A DNA stretch of 43,849 bases, taken from contig JABSOQ010000014.1 of the NCBI GenBank assembly GCA_013216195.1, positions 1 through 43,849 on the forward strand, given 5' to 3'. The translations under genes were made by a program, and so were the position numbers. The notes under the pieces were generated by a model. That model made no database searches, had not been told where the DNA came from, and saw only the letters and a list, made by a program, of their open reading frames with translations. This stretch comes from Bdellovibrionales bacterium (GTDB lineage: Bacteria > Bdellovibrionota > Bdellovibrionia > Bdellovibrionales > UBA1609). This document shows, piece after piece, positions 1-7,889 of this stretch. Numbering within the stretch: position 1 is the stretch's first letter; each line of letters starts with the position of its first letter.

Positions 1-102
1 ATCTCTACGTCAATTTTTAAAAAGGTAAAGGGCCCTGATAGTGGAGGGTGCTGAGCCGGTGCGTTTAAAGTTCTTTGTCTAAGTTTGGTAGAGGGCTAGG
101 TT

Positions 103-161
103 TTCGATAGTTCGATAGTTCGATAGTTCGATAGTTCGATAGTTCGATAGTTCGATAGTTC
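103..161. repeat. 8-bp tandem repeat, TTCGATAG x 7.4
   Basis: Seven perfect copies of TTCGATAG plus TTC lie 15 bp beyond the stop codon of the L,D-transpeptidase gene. The unit contains TAG, and because 8 is not a multiple of 3 the array has plus-strand stops in all three frames. No interruptions are seen, which suggests recent slippage expansion. The first 100 bases of the window hold no gene that I can support. Confidence 0.95.
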
Positions 162-176
162 CGCTAGAGACCGACT

Positions 177-1322
177 TCAGAATTGTTTAGCGGTCGACGA
201 CTGGCCGCCGCCTTCTTCTTTTCCAAGAAGGGCAATCATAGTTTGAGGTAGCTCTGACCACTTTTCAGCTATAATTTCAAATTGCCCATCATCGTTCTTC
301 TTGGCGTAAAGCACTTTTTCGCCAAAGTCAGAGTTCACATTAGAGGCATAGCCTTGAAGAAACCGCACAATCATTCGGCCATTGTGGGTAAATACGGCTG
401 GTTTCGCGACATCCACTCTGATGAACTCGTATTTGCTGTTCAATGTGTCTTTATACTGTCGCCACTGAGCCTTGTTCATCTTTAGCGAATCGAAGTCGGC
501 AGAGTAATAAGTCATGTACTTATTCAGGTCTTTTGCTTCCCATGATTTTTTCCATGCATGTAGCCAATCCAAGAGCTCACGTCGTTTAGCTTTGTATTTC
601 TTTTGAGAGATGTACTCGACCTGCTTTTCGACAACGATCGGAGTCTTATTGGGTTCTACATATTTGCCTAAAGCAGTGATGATCTTGTCGCGCACCACCA
701 CGCAGCCTCTTGAGCCGCGATACAGGCTTTTCTTGTTAGGTACAGCATGAAGCCAAATGCCTGAGCCTGTTTTTTTGGCTCTCACATCAAATAGGTTCGG
801 GTAATCCATCGTGTAGGCTCTAGAGCCGTATTCATCGTAGTTGAGCATTTCAGCTTCGTGAATGGTGCGAAAGAAATAAATGCCCTCTGGAGTTTTGCGG
901 TCTCCGAGCACTTGCTTGTCACCTGAGCGTCGGCCCATGTCAGCTGGGTGTGCCTCGACAAGCTTCGGACCATCTTCAGTGTTCTGCCATATAGTGAGGG
1001 TTCGTGTGCTTTTGTCTAAAAGAAAGGCATATTTTGAAAAGTAAGAGCCTTCGCCCATTTGCACGAGGCCTGAGGGGATCATGCCCTTGGGTGGTTGAAT
1101 CGCGATAGGGTCAGGCTTCTTGATCTCGTCTTCTTCGAGGTCTTTCACCTTTTGTTCTTCTTTTTCAGTGACCTTGTTCTCTTGGCTGACGATTTTGCCT
1201 TGCTCATTTTTTACAGGAGCGGGCACTTCAGACAATACGGCCTCTGCCACTTCGTCTGCAAAAGTAGAGGCTCCGGCGAACAGAACACAAGACAATATAG
1301 TCATCTTCCACATGCGCATCAT
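177..1322 (-). CDS. L,D-transpeptidase, YkuD fold with C-terminal NTF2-like (Cds6-type) domain
   Basis: Secreted peptidoglycan cross-linking enzyme of the YkuD family. The catalytic motif has a histidine (IWLHAVP, about residue 192) and RGSRGCVVV with the nucleophilic Cys at about 207, counted from the start chosen here. The C-terminal 110 residues look like an NTF2/SnoaL-like domain (LLDWLHAWKKSWEAKDLNKYM...), as in Cds6-family L,D-transpeptidases. The ORF track begins at 1430, but residue 37 starts a clear signal peptide (MMRMWKMTILSCVLFAGASTFA), so I place the start at 1322. A charged Glu/Lys linker follows the signal. By family it would form 3-3 cross-links or attach proteins to peptidoglycan; which of these cannot be told. 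It is divergent from fliL and a repeat array lies just past its 3' end. Confidence 0.85.
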   Translation of the reverse strand: MMRMWKMTILSCVLFAGASTFADEVAEAVLSEVPAPVKNEQGKIVSQENKVTEKEEQKVKDLEEDEIKKPDPIAIQPPKGMIPSGLVQMGEGSYFSKYAFLLDKSTRTLTIWQNTEDGPKLVEAHPADMGRRSGDKQVLGDRKTPEGIYFFRTIHEAEMLNYDEYGSRAYTMDYPNLFDVRAKKTGSGIWLHAVPNKKSLYRGSRGCVVVRDKIITALGKYVEPNKTPIVVEKQVEYISQKKYKAKRRELLDWLHAWKKSWEAKDLNKYMTYYSADFDSLKMNKAQWRQYKDTLNSKYEFIRVDVAKPAVFTHNGRMIVRFLQGYASNVNSDFGEKVLYAKKNDDGQFEIIAEKWSELPQTMIALLGKEEGGGQSSTAKQF

Positions 1323-1460
1323 TAAATTTCTCGGCTGGTCAAAAGTCAATGTTGAGCTGTTTCTTGGAGCTGGGATGGCTTTTGTTTCAACCTGAAACAT
1401 AACGCGCAACCGATAGCTGTGCCTTAACAAAAACTAGACCCTTCAGATAGCTAAAGGTCT

Positions 1461-1486
1461 TAAGACTCAGGTCTGGATACCGATAA
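1461..1486 (+). promoter_or_regulatory. Sigma-28 (FliA)-type promoter for fliL
   Basis: TAAG, a 14-nt spacer and ACCGATAA match the FliA consensus TAAA-N15-GCCGATAA closely, with the CCGATAA core intact at 1480-1486. Only 7 nt separate the -10 from the ATG at 1494, so the transcript could begin at or within a base of the start codon. There is no clear Shine-Dalgarno sequence. The presence of a flagellar gene downstream supports the call. Confidence 0.6.
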
Positions 1487-1493
1487 ATTGAGT

Positions 1494-2003
1494 ATGGCAG
1501 ATGACAAAAAACAAGATGCAGAACAGGGACCCAAGAAAAGCTTAGCAGGTCTTTTGACCTTAGTCTTTGCCGTGGTGAACCTCGCAGTACTAGGTGGGGG
1601 AGTGTACCTGGTCTACAGCAGCACTCTAGGCGCAACACACGAGATCACCAGTGAGGAGATGGCTAAACGAGAGCTGGCCGCATTTGAGGAGAAGCTCTCA
1701 GAGGGGCCGGTGATGTTCGACCTGGACCCTTTCAATACCAACCTTAATGGCACTCCACGTCGTCTAGTTCGAATTCAAATGAGTCTTGAGTTGCTTGATG
1801 CGCAAGGCTTTGAGGAGGCTGTGCAGTTAGGTGCACAGGCCCGTGACCGCGTTGTTCAACTACTCAACAGAAAGACTTTTGACGATATCGAAACTGTTCA
1901 AGGTAAGTTGCAGTTAAAGAACCAGATCATTACCCAGCTCAACGGTTTCTTAGATAAAGGTGTTGTTCAAAACGTCTATTTCTCAGATTTCCTAATTCAA
2001 TAA
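1494..2003 (+). CDS. fliL: Flagellar basal-body-associated protein FliL
   Basis: Small inner-membrane protein that supports the flagellar stator units. It has a short cytoplasmic N terminus rich in Lys, Asp and Gln, one membrane segment (about residues 16-42, LLTLVFAVVNLAVLGGGVYLVY), then a periplasmic domain ending in the typical FliL C terminus YFSDFLIQ. The length (about 169 aa) fits the family. The ORF track uses a TTG at 1488; the ATG two codons later is the better start and lies 7 nt after a sigma-28-like -10. It stands alone rather than in a fliLMNOPQR cluster, but is only 5 kb from a MotAB operon. Identification rests on architecture and the C-terminal motif. Confidence 0.8.
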   Translation: MADDKKQDAEQGPKKSLAGLLTLVFAVVNLAVLGGGVYLVYSSTLGATHEITSEEMAKRELAAFEEKLSEGPVMFDLDPFNTNLNGTPRRLVRIQMSLELLDAQGFEEAVQLGAQARDRVVQLLNRKTFDDIETVQGKLQLKNQIITQLNGFLDKGVVQNVYFSDFLIQ

Positions 2004-2011
2004 TCAAGGCA

Positions 2012-2041
2012 TTGACACACATGTAGACCCCTTAAGACAAT
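2012..2041 (+). promoter_or_regulatory. Sigma-70-type promoter for the M16 pair
   Basis: A perfect -35 TTGACA (2012-2017), an 18-nt spacer and GACAAT (2036-2041). The expected start is near 2048, giving a leader of about 70 nt before the TTG start at 2118. The same GACAAT -10 with an 18-nt spacer recurs upstream of the gene at 36222. Confidence 0.55.
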
Positions 2042-2117
2042 AGCTTTTGCGGAGAAGTCTGGCATATTTGTTTGGCTTCTGATCACGCAATCTAGCGTTT
2101 CAAACAAGGAGTCAGCT

Positions 2118-3461
2118 TTGAGAATTCTCTTCTTAGTTATAGCTCTTGCAAGTTTTTGGGCAAAGGCAAATGTTCCAGAAAACTTTGGTGAGCTCATTAA
2201 ATTTGAAGTAAAAAAAGAAACATTGCCAAACGGTCTCACAGTGATTGTTCATGAAGATCACTCTGTACCTGTAATGGCATTTCACCAGTGGTTTCGAGTT
2301 GGTTCTCGCGATGAAACTCCAGGTCGTACAGGCCTTGCCCACTTTTTCGAGCACCTCATGTTTAAAGGTACGAAGAAATACAAGGGTGATGACTTCGATC
2401 GCTTGATTCAGGCGAATGGTGGGGTCAACAATGCTTTCACTACTAAGGATTACACGGGTTATTACTTCAAGCTTCCGCCAGACAAGCTCGAGCTGGCTAT
2501 TGATATTGAGTCAGACCGCATGCGCAACTTGGTGTTTGATCCGAAAGAGATTAAGAGTGAGCGAGAGGTTGTTAAAGAAGAAAGACGCTTTCGTGTCGAC
2601 AACTCTGTTATGGGTTTTTTGTGGCAGCAGATTTTCTCAACAGTGTTCAAGGTACACCCTTACCGATGGCCTGTGATCGGCTATATGAGAGATCTTAACG
2701 CAGCCACAATTGATGACTTAAAAGACTTCTATAAAGTTCACTATTCGCCAAATAACGCCGTCGTTGTCATAGCAGGTGACATTGATGCTGATAGAGCCAT
2801 GCGCTTGGTTAAAAAGTATTATGGCAATATCCCAGCTCAGAAGCTTCCAGGCAAAAAGGGTGAAGATGAGCCGGGGCAAAAAGGACAAAGGAATGCAACT
2901 TTCAAAAAAGATGTCCAGTCGGCGACTATGGCAATCGTCTACAAAGGCCCAAAAGCTGGAGAAAAAGACGCATACACTCTTGATATAGCAGCAAACATTT
3001 TGGGAACAGGCGATTCAAGTCGATTGGTTAAGCGTTTGGTTTACGGCACTCAGTTGATGAGTCGTGTTTCGGCATTTAACTACACACCAAAAGAGCCGGG
3101 TATTTTTCAAGTTTCTGGGGCTATGCGGCCGGGTCAGAACCGTGAACGTGCCGAAAAGATCATCTTTTCAGAGCTGTACAAGTTGCGCACTAAACCAGTC
3201 AGTGAAAAAGAACTTCAGAAGGCAAAAAATCAAATCATGGCAGACTACGTATCTGGTTTGAAAACCGTACACGGAAAGGCGAATGCCATCGCTATTAATG
3301 AGATTCTTTTTGGTGACTACAAGATGCTTTTCAAAGACTTAGAGATGTATCAGAGCGTAACTGTTGAAGACGTTCAAAAAGCAGCTGAGCAATATTTGAA
3401 ACCTGCGCAGAGATCGGTTCTGAGAGTTCTGCCTAAGACTAAAGAGCAAGAGGGAGCATAA
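2118..3461 (+). CDS. M16 family zinc metallopeptidase, catalytic subunit
   Basis: Secreted insulinase/pitrilysin-type peptidase. The inverted zinc motif HFFEH (H75, E78, H79) is intact, and the third ligand is probably the Glu in VVKEERR, about 76 residues later, the normal spacing. A signal peptide precedes it (ILFLVIALASFWAKA). The start is TTG with a good AAGGAG 7 nt upstream. The length of 447 aa is standard for M16B. The next gene begins 2 nt after the stop and encodes the second, inactive-looking M16 half, so a periplasmic heterodimer is likely. By family it degrades peptides in a closed chamber; the substrate is unknown. Confidence 0.9.
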   Translation: MRILFLVIALASFWAKANVPENFGELIKFEVKKETLPNGLTVIVHEDHSVPVMAFHQWFRVGSRDETPGRTGLAHFFEHLMFKGTKKYKGDDFDRLIQANGGVNNAFTTKDYTGYYFKLPPDKLELAIDIESDRMRNLVFDPKEIKSEREVVKEERRFRVDNSVMGFLWQQIFSTVFKVHPYRWPVIGYMRDLNAATIDDLKDFYKVHYSPNNAVVVIAGDIDADRAMRLVKKYYGNIPAQKLPGKKGEDEPGQKGQRNATFKKDVQSATMAIVYKGPKAGEKDAYTLDIAANILGTGDSSRLVKRLVYGTQLMSRVSAFNYTPKEPGIFQVSGAMRPGQNRERAEKIIFSELYKLRTKPVSEKELQKAKNQIMADYVSGLKTVHGKANAIAINEILFGDYKMLFKDLEMYQSVTVEDVQKAAEQYLKPAQRSVLRVLPKTKEQEGA

Positions 3462-3463
3462 GA

Positions 3464-4870
3464 ATGTCTGTTAATCTCAAAAAACTAAGTGTCATTTTTG
3501 TCTCGGCGATGGCTTTTTTGCTTGTGAGCTGTGCTACGACTTCTCTCAATAAAAATGTCGAGATAAAGAAGTTTGAAGAAACGGCATTGAGTAATGGCCT
3601 ACCTCTTCTGATGATGAAAGATGACAGTCTTCCCTATTTTTCGGTCATATTGCTGATAAAGAGTGGAAGTGCCTCTGACCCTGACGGCCAAAAGGGTGTC
3701 TCTCGCATGGTTGCGAAAACGCTAGAGCGAGGAACCTCTAAGAGGTCTGCTGAGCAGATTGCTGAGAGCTTCGACCAAATTGGTGCGAGCTTTAGTGCAA
3801 GTGTGTCGAACGATTTCACGACTGTGACAGCATCAGGTCTGGCTTTTCACAAAGAGCAGATCTTAGACAACTTTGCTGAGGTCGTGACTCAGCCTGCCTT
3901 CTCGATGAAAGAGATTCGAAAAATGAAATCTCTGACACTCGCAAAATTGCAGCAGGCGGTTGATGAGCCGTCGTCGTTTATTGGGCTGGCTATGAGCGAT
4001 TATCTGTACGGTGATCACCCATACGGTTCACCTACAACAGGTAGCGTTAAAGACATTAAGAAAATGAAGAAAAGGCATATTATCCGGCAGTACCTAGGTC
4101 ATTTTCGGCCGAACAATGCGCACTTGGCTGTGGTCGGAAATTTTGATCCAAACGTCGTAAAGAAAAGTCTTGAGGCAAAATTTAAGGATTGGGCGAAGAG
4201 GGATGTGCCTCAAGTTGATGTTCCTGGGTTTCCTGAGGTCAAGGGCTTGAGTATTCGACTTATTGACAAGACTGACCTTAAGCAATCGCAGATTCGTTTT
4301 GGTGGAGTTGGGATCTCAAGAAAACACCCAGATTTCTTAAAGCTTAGGGTTGCTAACACCATTCTTGGTGGGGCTTTTAAGAGCCGACTTGTCGACAAGA
4401 TAAGAGCTGAGAAGGGTTTGACATACTCTATTTACTCTCGCTTTGATGCGCGCAAGGAAGAGGGGCCTTTCATGGTGTCGACTTTTACAAGGCACGAGAA
4501 GGTGAAGGAGACCATCAATGAGACCCTTGATGTGATTAAAAACTTTCGTGATAAAGGTGTGACTAAGCAAGAAGTGGAAGATGCGAAAAACTTGTTAAAA
4601 GGCAGTTTTCCGCGCTCTATTGAAACGCCAGAGGCCTTGGTGCAGAACTTACTCTATCTGCGCTTTTATGGAATTTCTGACGATTACCTGAAAGACTACA
4701 TTTCTACTATCGATAAGATTTCGATGTCAGATGTTAATGACGTGATTAAGAAGCACTTTGATACTGAAAACATGAAAGTTCTGGTTTACTCGTCTAAAAA
4801 AGAAGTCATGAGCCAGTTGAAAGATATAGGTGAGGTCAGTGTTCTGCCTTATAAGAAAGCTTTGAACTAA
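3464..4870 (+). CDS. M16 family lipoprotein, probable non-catalytic partner subunit
   Basis: Lipoprotein signal with lipobox LVSC (Cys23), then a full-length M16 fold (468 aa). Where the zinc motif should be, the sequence reads GVSRMVAKTLERGT, with no HxxEH, so it should not bind zinc. It keeps the second-domain features of the family, such as the arginine/tyrosine region LRAEKGLTYSIYSRF-like (KIRAEKGLTYSI). M16B enzymes often pair an active subunit with an inactive one that shapes the chamber, and the upstream gene supplies the active one. The lipid anchor would hold the complex on a membrane facing the periplasm. Translation is likely coupled (2-nt gap, GAGGGAG upstream of ATG). Confidence 0.85.
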   Translation: MSVNLKKLSVIFVSAMAFLLVSCATTSLNKNVEIKKFEETALSNGLPLLMMKDDSLPYFSVILLIKSGSASDPDGQKGVSRMVAKTLERGTSKRSAEQIAESFDQIGASFSASVSNDFTTVTASGLAFHKEQILDNFAEVVTQPAFSMKEIRKMKSLTLAKLQQAVDEPSSFIGLAMSDYLYGDHPYGSPTTGSVKDIKKMKKRHIIRQYLGHFRPNNAHLAVVGNFDPNVVKKSLEAKFKDWAKRDVPQVDVPGFPEVKGLSIRLIDKTDLKQSQIRFGGVGISRKHPDFLKLRVANTILGGAFKSRLVDKIRAEKGLTYSIYSRFDARKEEGPFMVSTFTRHEKVKETINETLDVIKNFRDKGVTKQEVEDAKNLLKGSFPRSIETPEALVQNLLYLRFYGISDDYLKDYISTIDKISMSDVNDVIKKHFDTENMKVLVYSSKKEVMSQLKDIGEVSVLPYKKALN

Positions 4871-4917
4871 CTGCAGTTGCCTCTGGCTATTGCAGTTTTA
4901 TAGGTGGTGCATTTGAA

Positions 4918-4942
4918 GGGGAGCTTTGGCTCTCCTTTTTTT
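4918..4942 (+). terminator. Rho-independent terminator of the M16 operon
   Basis: A 7-bp stem (GGGGAGC with GCTCTCC, one G-U pair), a TTTG loop and seven T residues, 48 nt after the stop of the second M16 gene. Confidence 0.85.
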
Positions 4943-5064
4943 GTGAGAAAACGGCTGATGCGATTGTGTCGTTATATCTATGAAGTTTGTTGCTTGAGGT
5001 ATTGTAGCTTGAAAAAGGTTAGATCAAAGGCCTTGCTTATCGGTTTACAGTGGGAGCAAACTTC

Positions 5065-5142
5065 TAGATTAGATTAGATTAGATTAGATTAGATTAGATT
5101 AGATTAGATTAGATTAGATTAGATTAGATTAGATTAGATTAG
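5065..5142. repeat. 5-bp tandem repeat, AGATT x 15.4
   Basis: Fifteen perfect copies of AGATT (5066-5140) plus AG sit between the terminator of the M16 operon and the stop codon (5151-5153) of the minus-strand gene. The array ends 8 bp from that stop. Stop codons occur in all frames on both strands (TAG plus, TAA minus). With the terminator it accounts for most of the 280-bp gap; the rest (4943-5064) shows nothing recognisable. Confidence 0.97.
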
Positions 5143-5150
5143 CCTCTCAA

Positions 5151-5975
5151 CTATGCAGAAGCTTCCGTTGAGTTGATCGTCTGTTGTGTGGCTCTTTTGG
5201 CTTTGGCGAGAATCTTGCGGAACTCTTTGGCCTTGTCATTTGAGCAGGCGACAATCACTCTGTCATACTGGTTTTGCACAGAATTAATGAAAATTTCGAA
5301 CTGTGAAGAGTCTTGCTTTAGGCTGTTGCCAAGCCCTAGGCTTGGTACTACATCTAAGTTGTGAAGAATGTTATCACATACAGTCTCTCTGAAACTAATC
5401 TTCCCATTTAGATATTGGCTGAGAGAATTCTTAAGCAGGCTAGCCCTACTAGAATCGAGCAAAAGCAGAACCCTTTCTTCTTTGTTTGTGTGGTGTTGAG
5501 CATAGAAAGAGTCGACAATGTTCAGCAGACTGCCTCTCATCTGAGCTGGTTCTAGCTCTAACATCAAGATCTTGGCTTTAATCTGTTGAGGAGGCTGTTG
5601 CTCTCGAGACTCAAGGTGTTTGTCGACTAAAACTGGAAAGTTCGACAGTTGAAAATTAAGAGCCATCGGCGAGCCGAAATTGTCATCTTCAAACTGCATG
5701 TCTTTGTTGGTAAAGGCCTTAGTGACTTCTTCAAAAGTGGAGGGCGCTTGTGGCTCATCAGTAAGCTCATTTTCAAATTTGTTTTCACTCTCGGAGAAGC
5801 TGTTGGCCACAGCCAGAGCGTGTTTGGTTTCGGTTTGTTCAAGAAGCCAATACAGAGATATGCAAAAGATCATAAACTGGCTAAAGGCAAAAAGGTAGCT
5901 GCCTGTTGCCAAGCTTGTAAGCATGGTCGAAGAGGAGACCGCGCTAATTAATACTGTGACTTTGCTAGTTTTCAA
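5151..5975 (-). CDS. Membrane protein resembling a tyrosine autokinase (CpsD/ParA-like) domain without P-loop
   Basis: Not firmly recognised. Two likely membrane segments occupy residues 7-45 and a low-complexity acidic linker follows. Residues about 130-265 follow the order of a CpsD/BY-kinase domain: AKILMLELEP at the first strand, ERVLLLLDSSRASLL like the LLIDaDLRrP strand, LDVVPSLGLGN like the nLdvlpaG segment, then QYDRVIVACS like yDxViiDtpP. The glycine-rich P-loop is absent (EPAQMRGSLL), so ATP binding is doubtful. The start is TTG, overlapping the upstream TGA stop (TTGA), with GAGG 7 nt upstream, so translation is coupled to the FecR-domain gene. The kinase-like reading is inference; the membrane part and coupling are seen directly. 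Confidence 0.6.
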   Translation of the reverse strand: MKTSKVTVLISAVSSSTMLTSLATGSYLFAFSQFMIFCISLYWLLEQTETKHALAVANSFSESENKFENELTDEPQAPSTFEEVTKAFTNKDMQFEDDNFGSPMALNFQLSNFPVLVDKHLESREQQPPQQIKAKILMLELEPAQMRGSLLNIVDSFYAQHHTNKEERVLLLLDSSRASLLKNSLSQYLNGKISFRETVCDNILHNLDVVPSLGLGNSLKQDSSQFEIFINSVQNQYDRVIVACSNDKAKEFRKILAKAKRATQQTINSTEASA

Positions 5976-7033
5976 TCCAAAACCTCAATGTTTTTTTCGG
6001 ACAAAATTCCTTCTTGTAATGTCTTCTCGGAGTATGGCTGTATGAAAAAGAGTCCAGTTTCAGGCGGAGTGTCCCGTATTATCAGGGTCCAGCGGACTTT
6101 GGTGTTGGTACCCTCATCGAATTTAAGAGCTAAGAACGGAGTTTGACCGGCACTAAACTTTCTTAGCAAAGTTGTACCATTGGTCGCCTCGACTTTGACC
6201 TCGCAGGCCTTTAGGCACTTTTTCTTAAGTATGATAGGAATGCGACTTGGCTTTGAGTAAAGAAAAACAGTTTGATCACCTGGGTAGGGCAAAGCGTAGT
6301 TATAAGCAGCCTCCTTCACATCTAGCGTCTCATCGATTGAGAGTATCTGACCTTGAATATTGTAGTTGCCGTCTCCTCGGTAGTCAGGAGCCTGCTCTGA
6401 GCCACTGCCGGTGATCTTGTTAGTGGCAGTGTCTTGCTTTCTTTTGTACTGTGCTGGTTTCTCTCTAGGCTTTGAGCTAGACCCACTGGTTTGCTTTCTT
6501 TTGCGTGCAGTGAGCCCGGTTTTGTATTCAGTGAGAGTGAGCCCAGTGTCAGTGTACTGACTGACGCTAAAGGTAGTCGCCGATTCAGCTAAGATTTTCA
6601 TAGACTCTTGGTTGTTATGAATTTCAAGTTTAGCCTCTTTAGTTAAGCTTCCTGATACCTCACCATTAGCGATAAAGAGGTCAATTGTGCCCTCAATGAC
6701 ACGAATGTCTACAAGGGAGTTCGCGGCAATTCGAATAATAGAATCGTTCTCAAATTTCACAGTCAGTGAAGACCTGGGTGAAGTGAAAACTCGGTCTCCG
6801 TTCGCAAGGAAATATCCGGCTCTTAGAGGTCGAAAAGTAAAGCCCATTGCAAGTCTTCGGACAGGTCGGCCAGCGACCTTTTTGGCGATAGCGATAGAAT
6901 TCTCTTCGTTAACAAGATCACTCTCAAACAACACATCGTAGAACACAAGGGTGAGGGTAACGGCAGCAAACAATGCGAGATTAATACCGAGTAAAATGAG
7001 CTCTTTTCGAGTGAATGACGACAGGTAGTCCAT
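5972..7033 (-). CDS. Membrane-anchored FecR-domain protein
   Basis: One membrane segment near the N terminus (residues 11-31, ELILLGINLALFAAVTLTLVF), then a periplasmic FecR-like domain (about 68-165; GYFLANGDRVFTSPRSSLTVKF and IIRIAANSLVDI are typical of the FecR beta-sandwich). A Ser/Lys/Arg-rich linker (about 175-215) leads to a C-terminal beta-rich region of unknown fold with a KKCLKACEV cysteine pair. FecR domains usually transmit envelope signals, but no sigma factor gene is next to it. It forms an operon with the kinase-like gene downstream (4-bp overlap) and is divergent from the motor operon across 142 bp. Confidence 0.7.
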   Translation of the reverse strand: MDYLSSFTRKELILLGINLALFAAVTLTLVFYDVLFESDLVNEENSIAIAKKVAGRPVRRLAMGFTFRPLRAGYFLANGDRVFTSPRSSLTVKFENDSIIRIAANSLVDIRVIEGTIDLFIANGEVSGSLTKEAKLEIHNNQESMKILAESATTFSVSQYTDTGLTLTEYKTGLTARKRKQTSGSSSKPREKPAQYKRKQDTATNKITGSGSEQAPDYRGDGNYNIQGQILSIDETLDVKEAAYNYALPYPGDQTVFLYSKPSRIPIILKKKCLKACEVKVEATNGTTLLRKFSAGQTPFLALKFDEGTNTKVRWTLIIRDTPPETGLFFIQPYSEKTLQEGILSEKNIEVLD

Positions 7034-7141
7034 GCCCTTTCATTGTACTGACTTGGACCAAATAATAGTATTGTTAGCGTCACGTGGTCTAGGTCGGGGA
7101 GACCTGTGTCTAGAATAAATCTAGTCGGGTTAGAGAAGCTT

Positions 7142-7168
7142 AACCTTTTATATAGAGCTAGCCGATCG
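7142..7168 (+). promoter_or_regulatory. Sigma-28-like promoter for the motor operon
   Basis: TTAAC followed by a 16-nt spacer and GCCGATCG. The -10 matches the FliA consensus GCCGATAA at six of eight positions; the spacer is one longer than usual. Exactly 7 nt lie between the -10 and the ATG at 7176, the same gap as at fliL. A TATATA overlapping the spacer (7149-7154) is an alternative sigma-70 -10, but without a convincing -35. Confidence 0.4.
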
Positions 7169-7175
7169 GTTCAAC

Positions 7176-7889
7176 ATGAGAAAACGAAGTCAGATCAGAG
7201 AAGTTCTGATACTCATAATCGCAATGATTAGTATGGGATGCTCAACAGGCAATCTCTATTTGGTGTCAGACCAAGAGGGTGCCGAGGTGTTTTTGCGCGC
7301 AGTTGGTCAATCTAATTCTGAAAGCATCGGCAAGACCCCTTTGCAAAGACCACTAGACCAAGTGATTTCTAATCGCGACACAGGCAAGGGTTTGGTGCTC
7401 GAAATCAAGAAGGAAGGATTCGTAGACAAGCAAGTTTATCTTCCGGGGCTGAGAATCTCAGAAGACATCGAGATCAGAACACAACTGCAACCGCTACCAG
7501 TAGCCCAAGGTGTCGACAGTGAAGGCCGAGACATGAGAAGCCCGGCTGCTATACAAGCTGAGTTAATCAAAGAGCAAGAGACCAAAGTGGCTCGTATTTA
7601 TGAAACCAATACGATCATTGATCAAGTTTTTGAAATCAAGCGATTAATACATGTTGGCAGAAGAGAAGAGGCGACGAAGAGAATTAGTAGCCTGAAAGAA
7701 GAGTACCCGAACCTGTCTGTACTTTACGAGTTGCAGGGCGGAATAGCGTTCTTGGGTAAAAACTATCAACAGGCACTCGATGAATACAGCGTTGCCCTCA
7801 AGATTCATCCTGAGAATCTGCAGATACTGAATATGAAACGCTACCTCGAGAAGCTTCTAGGGGTTGAGCAAAGGGGGCAGGTGCAATGA
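7176..7889 (+). CDS. Lipoprotein with PEGA-like domain and TPR-like C terminus
   Basis: First gene of the motor operon. It has a signal peptide with a lipobox-like ISMGC (Cys22), then a PEGA-like beta domain (about 26-98; NLYLVSDQEGAEVFL and EIKKEGFVDKQVYLPG). A linker follows, then an alpha-helical TPR-like region (about 175-230; YQQALDEYSVALKIHPENL is a typical TPR). Such proteins usually sit on a membrane facing the periplasm and bind other proteins. The stop overlaps the next start by 4 nt (ATGA), so it is coupled to the FliF/FliG-like protein. There is no strong Shine-Dalgarno before the ATG. I infer a structural or assembly role in the machine. Confidence 0.7.
   Translation: MRKRSQIREVLILIIAMISMGCSTGNLYLVSDQEGAEVFLRAVGQSNSESIGKTPLQRPLDQVISNRDTGKGLVLEIKKEGFVDKQVYLPGLRISEDIEIRTQLQPLPVAQGVDSEGRDMRSPAAIQAELIKEQETKVARIYETNTIIDQVFEIKRLIHVGRREEATKRISSLKEEYPNLSVLYELQGGIAFLGKNYQQALDEYSVALKIHPENLQILNMKRYLEKLLGVEQRGQVQ

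Noticed and set aside
5023-5043. CCGATAA on the minus strand, sigma-28-like
   Set aside because: The -35 spacing is off and no minus-strand gene lies downstream; it would read into the end of the M16 gene.
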